The notes beneath the pieces were generated by a model. That model worked only from the letters and a program-made list of their open reading frames with translations, ran no database searches and was not told where the DNA came from. From assembly GCA_018240225.1 (NCBI GenBank), contig JAFEGF010000002.1, forward strand, positions 1 to 55,494: a stretch of DNA of 55,494 bases. Reading direction: 5' to 3'. This document shows, in pieces, positions 52,968 through 55,494 of this stretch. Within the stretch, counting starts at the first letter, position 1, and every line of letters begins with the position of its first letter. Origin of the DNA: Verrucomicrobiota bacterium. Its GTDB lineage: Bacteria; Chlamydiota; Chlamydiia; Chlamydiales; Rhabdochlamydiaceae. The translations under genes and the position numbers were made by a program.

Positions 52968-55262
52968 ATGTCGACATTCTCCACTCCAAGCAGTTTAACT
53001 CAGACTTCCAGTTTTAATAACCCCTACCCTATGCTTTATGAGCTTTTTGCACATTCAAGCTCCGATTCCATTTCAGAGAGCCGCGAACAGATCAATGCAC
53101 TGCCGAAAGAAGTCAGGGATAAGCTCTTTTGGAATGTATGGAACCTCAATCACCGGCCTCCAGAAAGCAACTATGGCGAAATCCATGTTCTCGATAACCG
53201 CGCCATCCTTCTAAGAGCTATTACCAATATTGCACGGGATGCCTACACTCAACTGGCAAGTCCTGATCGACGGCACATCGCCTATGCATACAACGGCCAT
53301 TTAACCGGACAATTATTGCAGGAGCTCTCTCTTGTAGCAGATCGACCCGCCTTTTCTTTTTATCATGATCGAACTCCCTATGGAAAGCTTCTCAGTTTGC
53401 TCCTTCTCGAAGAAGGAAGCAGCCAGGAAGAGGCCGCTGAAACGATCCGCTCTCTTCCCAATGATCTGAAGCAAACCCTTTTTTGGAATATCTGGGACAT
53501 TGCCGAGCGCCCTCCAGAAGCTCATTTCGGCGAAACCCACGCGCTTGATTCGATCCCGGCGCTACGCCAAGCTATCTGTAGGATCGTGGATCATTTTGCA
53601 GATCAAATCAGAACTGGCAATGGGCAAATCAAAACCGAACTTGAGGACCTTCTGGATATCCCAAAATTCGACAGTGTTTACGCTTTCCAGGTTTTGAGCA
53701 TCCTTGACGAACATTTAGGACACCTCTCTATTGAAATGGATACATTGATCAACGAATGGTTTAATGAATGGAGCTGCTGGAACCCTGATCCCCATGCAAA
53801 AGAAGCGATCGTCCATTTTATCAATAATCCTCGCCAAACGGTCTTAGACTTAAGCGATGCCGTCTTCTATTCTTTACCGGACATCTTTCATCTCGAGCCG
53901 TTTGTCTCAAGGCTTCAAGAGCTCAGGGCCTCCGATTGCAATCTCATTATTCTTCCTGATTCATTGAGAGCCTTAAGATCTCTTGTCCACTTAGACCTTT
54001 CCCGAAACCCTAACCTCAGCCTGCTCCCCGATTCGATCGGCCAATTAGCCAGTCTGAAAATTCTTAAGTTGGACCGCTGCAACTTTACTGTGCTGCCTTC
54101 ATCGATCGTCGATTTGCAGGCACTCACCCATCTCTATCTTGCCTATAACCCATCCTTCGAGCATTCCGTATTGGAGCGGCTAGTTCAAAGGAGCTCTCCG
54201 CCAAAAATCGATATCTTTCAATCTTGTTCAGCATCCTCCAGCCAGCCATCCGAAGATTTCTCAGAAATTGATTCTGATGTTCTAAAACGGCTGTATTCCC
54301 TACAATCACTTGCCCAAAGCAATCACAATCCCTTCCGCGCTTTAATCCAACAATTCTCTTTAAGTTCAAAAGTCCTAAGTTTTGACCTAGACCAATTAGT
54401 GAAGCAATATACTGATGGGAATACCGAATACTCCTTAGTGGAACTGTCCAGCTTTATCGACTGGGCTGGGATTCCATTCGCAGAACCTAGCAGAGCGCAA
54501 TTTGAAGAAATCATTAGTAGGCATCTTGATGAGCAAGCGGAAGACGCACACACTGCAGTTGCCAACCGGTTGATGGGCCTTTTGGCCTCCTATTTCACCG
54601 CCCAGCGTCCAAAAGCATCCATTGGCAGCAACCAGGAAACAATATTAAAGGAACAGTTCCGTAGAGCATACTATGGCATTATCGATGCCGATTCAGATTG
54701 TGTCGATCAAATGCTCTCGCAACTGGAAACATTGGTGCTCGAGATTGTCGCAGAAGGCGATCTTGGCCAAAACTCAAACGGCAATCAAATGAAACTGCTC
54801 CAGTTTACCGCCCTTGCCCTTTGCAAATATCGGAACAGCCTTTTGAAACAGATCATTGCCAAAGAACTCCCGCGAGAAGAGCATGCAACAGATATCGAAA
54901 GGGACGTCGCAAAACTCATTGCGCAAGAGGTTGGACAGAATGGAGAGATCTATGAATCCGGCGCTCGATTTTCAGGACTTGTCCACGATCTTTCCGGTAA
55001 AATATCCCTAGTTAGGACAAAGTTCTGGGAAGAATACAAACCTATGGAATACCTATTAAACGACCTCAGAACTTACCATGGCAACCATAAGGGGTTGCGC
55101 AACCAGATCTTGAGCTGGGCAAGCAATAGATTCGACCTCGAAAAATTGAGTCCGCTAGTGTCAGAGGAACCTGAGGGATTTGCCGTCATCGACGGCGGAA
55201 ATTTCACCTATCCCGGCCTGATCTTGTTCTTAGATGAAATTGGGATTGTCCATCCTCGTTAA
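52968..55262 (+). CDS. FWxIW-domain protein 3 (two copies) with leucine-rich repeats
   Basis: 764 aa. Two copies of the shared domain stand at the N-terminus: LPKEVRDKLFWNVWNLNHRP, then NYGEIHVLD (about residue 43-75), and LPNDLKQTLFWNIWDIAERP, then HFGETHALD (about residue 163-195). Residues about 300-400 are LRRs (LRALRSLVHLDLSRNPNLSL, IGQLASLKILKLDRC). The C-terminal about 360 residues are unassigned, largely helical. No signal peptide. The start codon lacks a clear Shine-Dalgarno, as in the other two plus-strand members. The protein binds the undescribed domain to a protein-interaction module, consistent with a family of modular effectors. Complete within the window. Confidence 0.8.
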   Translation: MSTFSTPSSLTQTSSFNNPYPMLYELFAHSSSDSISESREQINALPKEVRDKLFWNVWNLNHRPPESNYGEIHVLDNRAILLRAITNIARDAYTQLASPDRRHIAYAYNGHLTGQLLQELSLVADRPAFSFYHDRTPYGKLLSLLLLEEGSSQEEAAETIRSLPNDLKQTLFWNIWDIAERPPEAHFGETHALDSIPALRQAICRIVDHFADQIRTGNGQIKTELEDLLDIPKFDSVYAFQVLSILDEHLGHLSIEMDTLINEWFNEWSCWNPDPHAKEAIVHFINNPRQTVLDLSDAVFYSLPDIFHLEPFVSRLQELRASDCNLIILPDSLRALRSLVHLDLSRNPNLSLLPDSIGQLASLKILKLDRCNFTVLPSSIVDLQALTHLYLAYNPSFEHSVLERLVQRSSPPKIDIFQSCSASSSQPSEDFSEIDSDVLKRLYSLQSLAQSNHNPFRALIQQFSLSSKVLSFDLDQLVKQYTDGNTEYSLVELSSFIDWAGIPFAEPSRAQFEEIISRHLDEQAEDAHTAVANRLMGLLASYFTAQRPKASIGSNQETILKEQFRRAYYGIIDADSDCVDQMLSQLETLVLEIVAEGDLGQNSNGNQMKLLQFTALALCKYRNSLLKQIIAKELPREEHATDIERDVAKLIAQEVGQNGEIYESGARFSGLVHDLSGKISLVRTKFWEEYKPMEYLLNDLRTYHGNHKGLRNQILSWASNRFDLEKLSPLVSEEPEGFAVIDGGNFTYPGLILFLDEIGIVHPR

Positions 55263-55271
55263 TAACCCAAC

Positions 55272-55408
55272 TTGTTGCCTACCTTGCCCTATAGACTGAG
55301 CGAGAAGTACAAGATACAAGATTTACGACGAACCGCAGGTCCTTTAGACCTGGGCAAGGATTAAAGCGCAGTAGATTGCGCTTCGCAGCCAGTCTATGGG
55401 GCAACAAG
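55272..55408. repeat. 137-bp inverted-repeat element
   Basis: CTTGTTGCC and CCCTATAGACTG (55272-55299) are repeated in inverse orientation at 55390-55408 (CAGTCTATGGGGCAACAAG). Internal hairpins are AGGTC CTTTA GACCT and GCGCA GTAGA TTGCGC. It starts 10 nt after the stop of the LRR gene. It could be a structured terminator, a small RNA or a non-autonomous element. The last 86 bp of the window show nothing I can identify. Confidence 0.55.
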
Positions 55409-55494
55409 ACTCTTGCATATCACCTATCTCGCAACGCGCCTAAGAAGCTGTTTTATAACTCCACTTTCGGTCTTTGGAGTCTTTTCGCGATCTT

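Noticed and set aside
55300-55390. tRNA or rRNA fragment near the right end
   Set aside because: The hairpins do not form a cloverleaf and no T-loop or anticodon pattern is present.

Overview
The window reads as the chromosome of a bacterium in the Chlamydiae, most likely one of the environmental, amoeba-associated families. No rRNA, tRNA or marker gene proves this. The placement rests on gene content: a fused aroDE gene (the form known from chlamydiae), DUF2608 and CHLPS/DUF818-like proteins, and many eukaryote-like host-interaction proteins (kinases, F-box, LRR, ankyrin, caspase-like and papain-like folds). I see no transposase, integrase, phage gene or CRISPR array.

Layout. Positions 1-5.2 kb: a decayed methyltransferase fragment, a Ser/Thr-kinase-like gene with an internal tandem repeat, a three-gene type III polyketide synthase cluster on the minus strand, and a TauE/SafE permease. 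Positions 5.5-24.2 kb: an accessory, effector-rich island. It holds an HD-domain protein, two tandem paralogues of an undescribed N-terminal domain, an F-box/LRR protein, two TraB/Tiki-like proteins, a second kinase, a caspase-like/ankyrin/LRR protein and its broken paralogue, a papain-like protease candidate and an alpha/beta hydrolase. Positions 24.2-29.1 kb: mixed metabolic and transport genes (SDR, dicarboxylate symporter, Zn alcohol dehydrogenase, secreted HAD-like protein).

Positions 29.1-39.1 kb: aroDE on the minus strand faces a ten-gene plus-strand aromatic operon: a Phe/Tyr-rich leader ORF, DAHP synthase, chorismate mutase, prephenate dehydratase, prephenate dehydrogenase, aminotransferase, aroB, aroA, aroK, aroC, then an intrinsic terminator. 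Positions 44.8-52.4 kb: a minus-strand trp operon, trpR-E-G-D-C-F-B-A followed by a second DAHP synthase. Most genes of both operons are joined by ATGA/GTGA or short overlaps. Together they encode every step from PEP and erythrose-4-phosphate to Phe, Tyr and Trp. One DAHP synthase isoenzyme sits in each branch operon, and each operon carries its own apparent regulation: a leader peptide for Phe/Tyr and TrpR for Trp.

Between the two operons (39.2-44.2 kb) lie a large unknown protein and a GlgB-like protein that keeps the catalytic Asp/Glu/Asp but has lost two near-invariant neighbours. Its N-terminus carries diverged copies of the same undescribed domain. A further member at 53-55.3 kb has two copies of that domain plus leucine-rich repeats. 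The motif is FW.IW....RP.E...GE.HALD and it links four proteins across the window. Several fold-back, MITE-like inverted-repeat elements (at 5.3, 44.7, 52.6 and 55.3 kb) lie between genes.

Main points worth a second look: the shared FWxIW domain family, the Phe/Tyr leader with its strong divergent promoter, the paralogue interrupted by an in-frame TGA, the altered GlgB-like protein, and the kinase gene lying next to a duplicated methyltransferase fragment.
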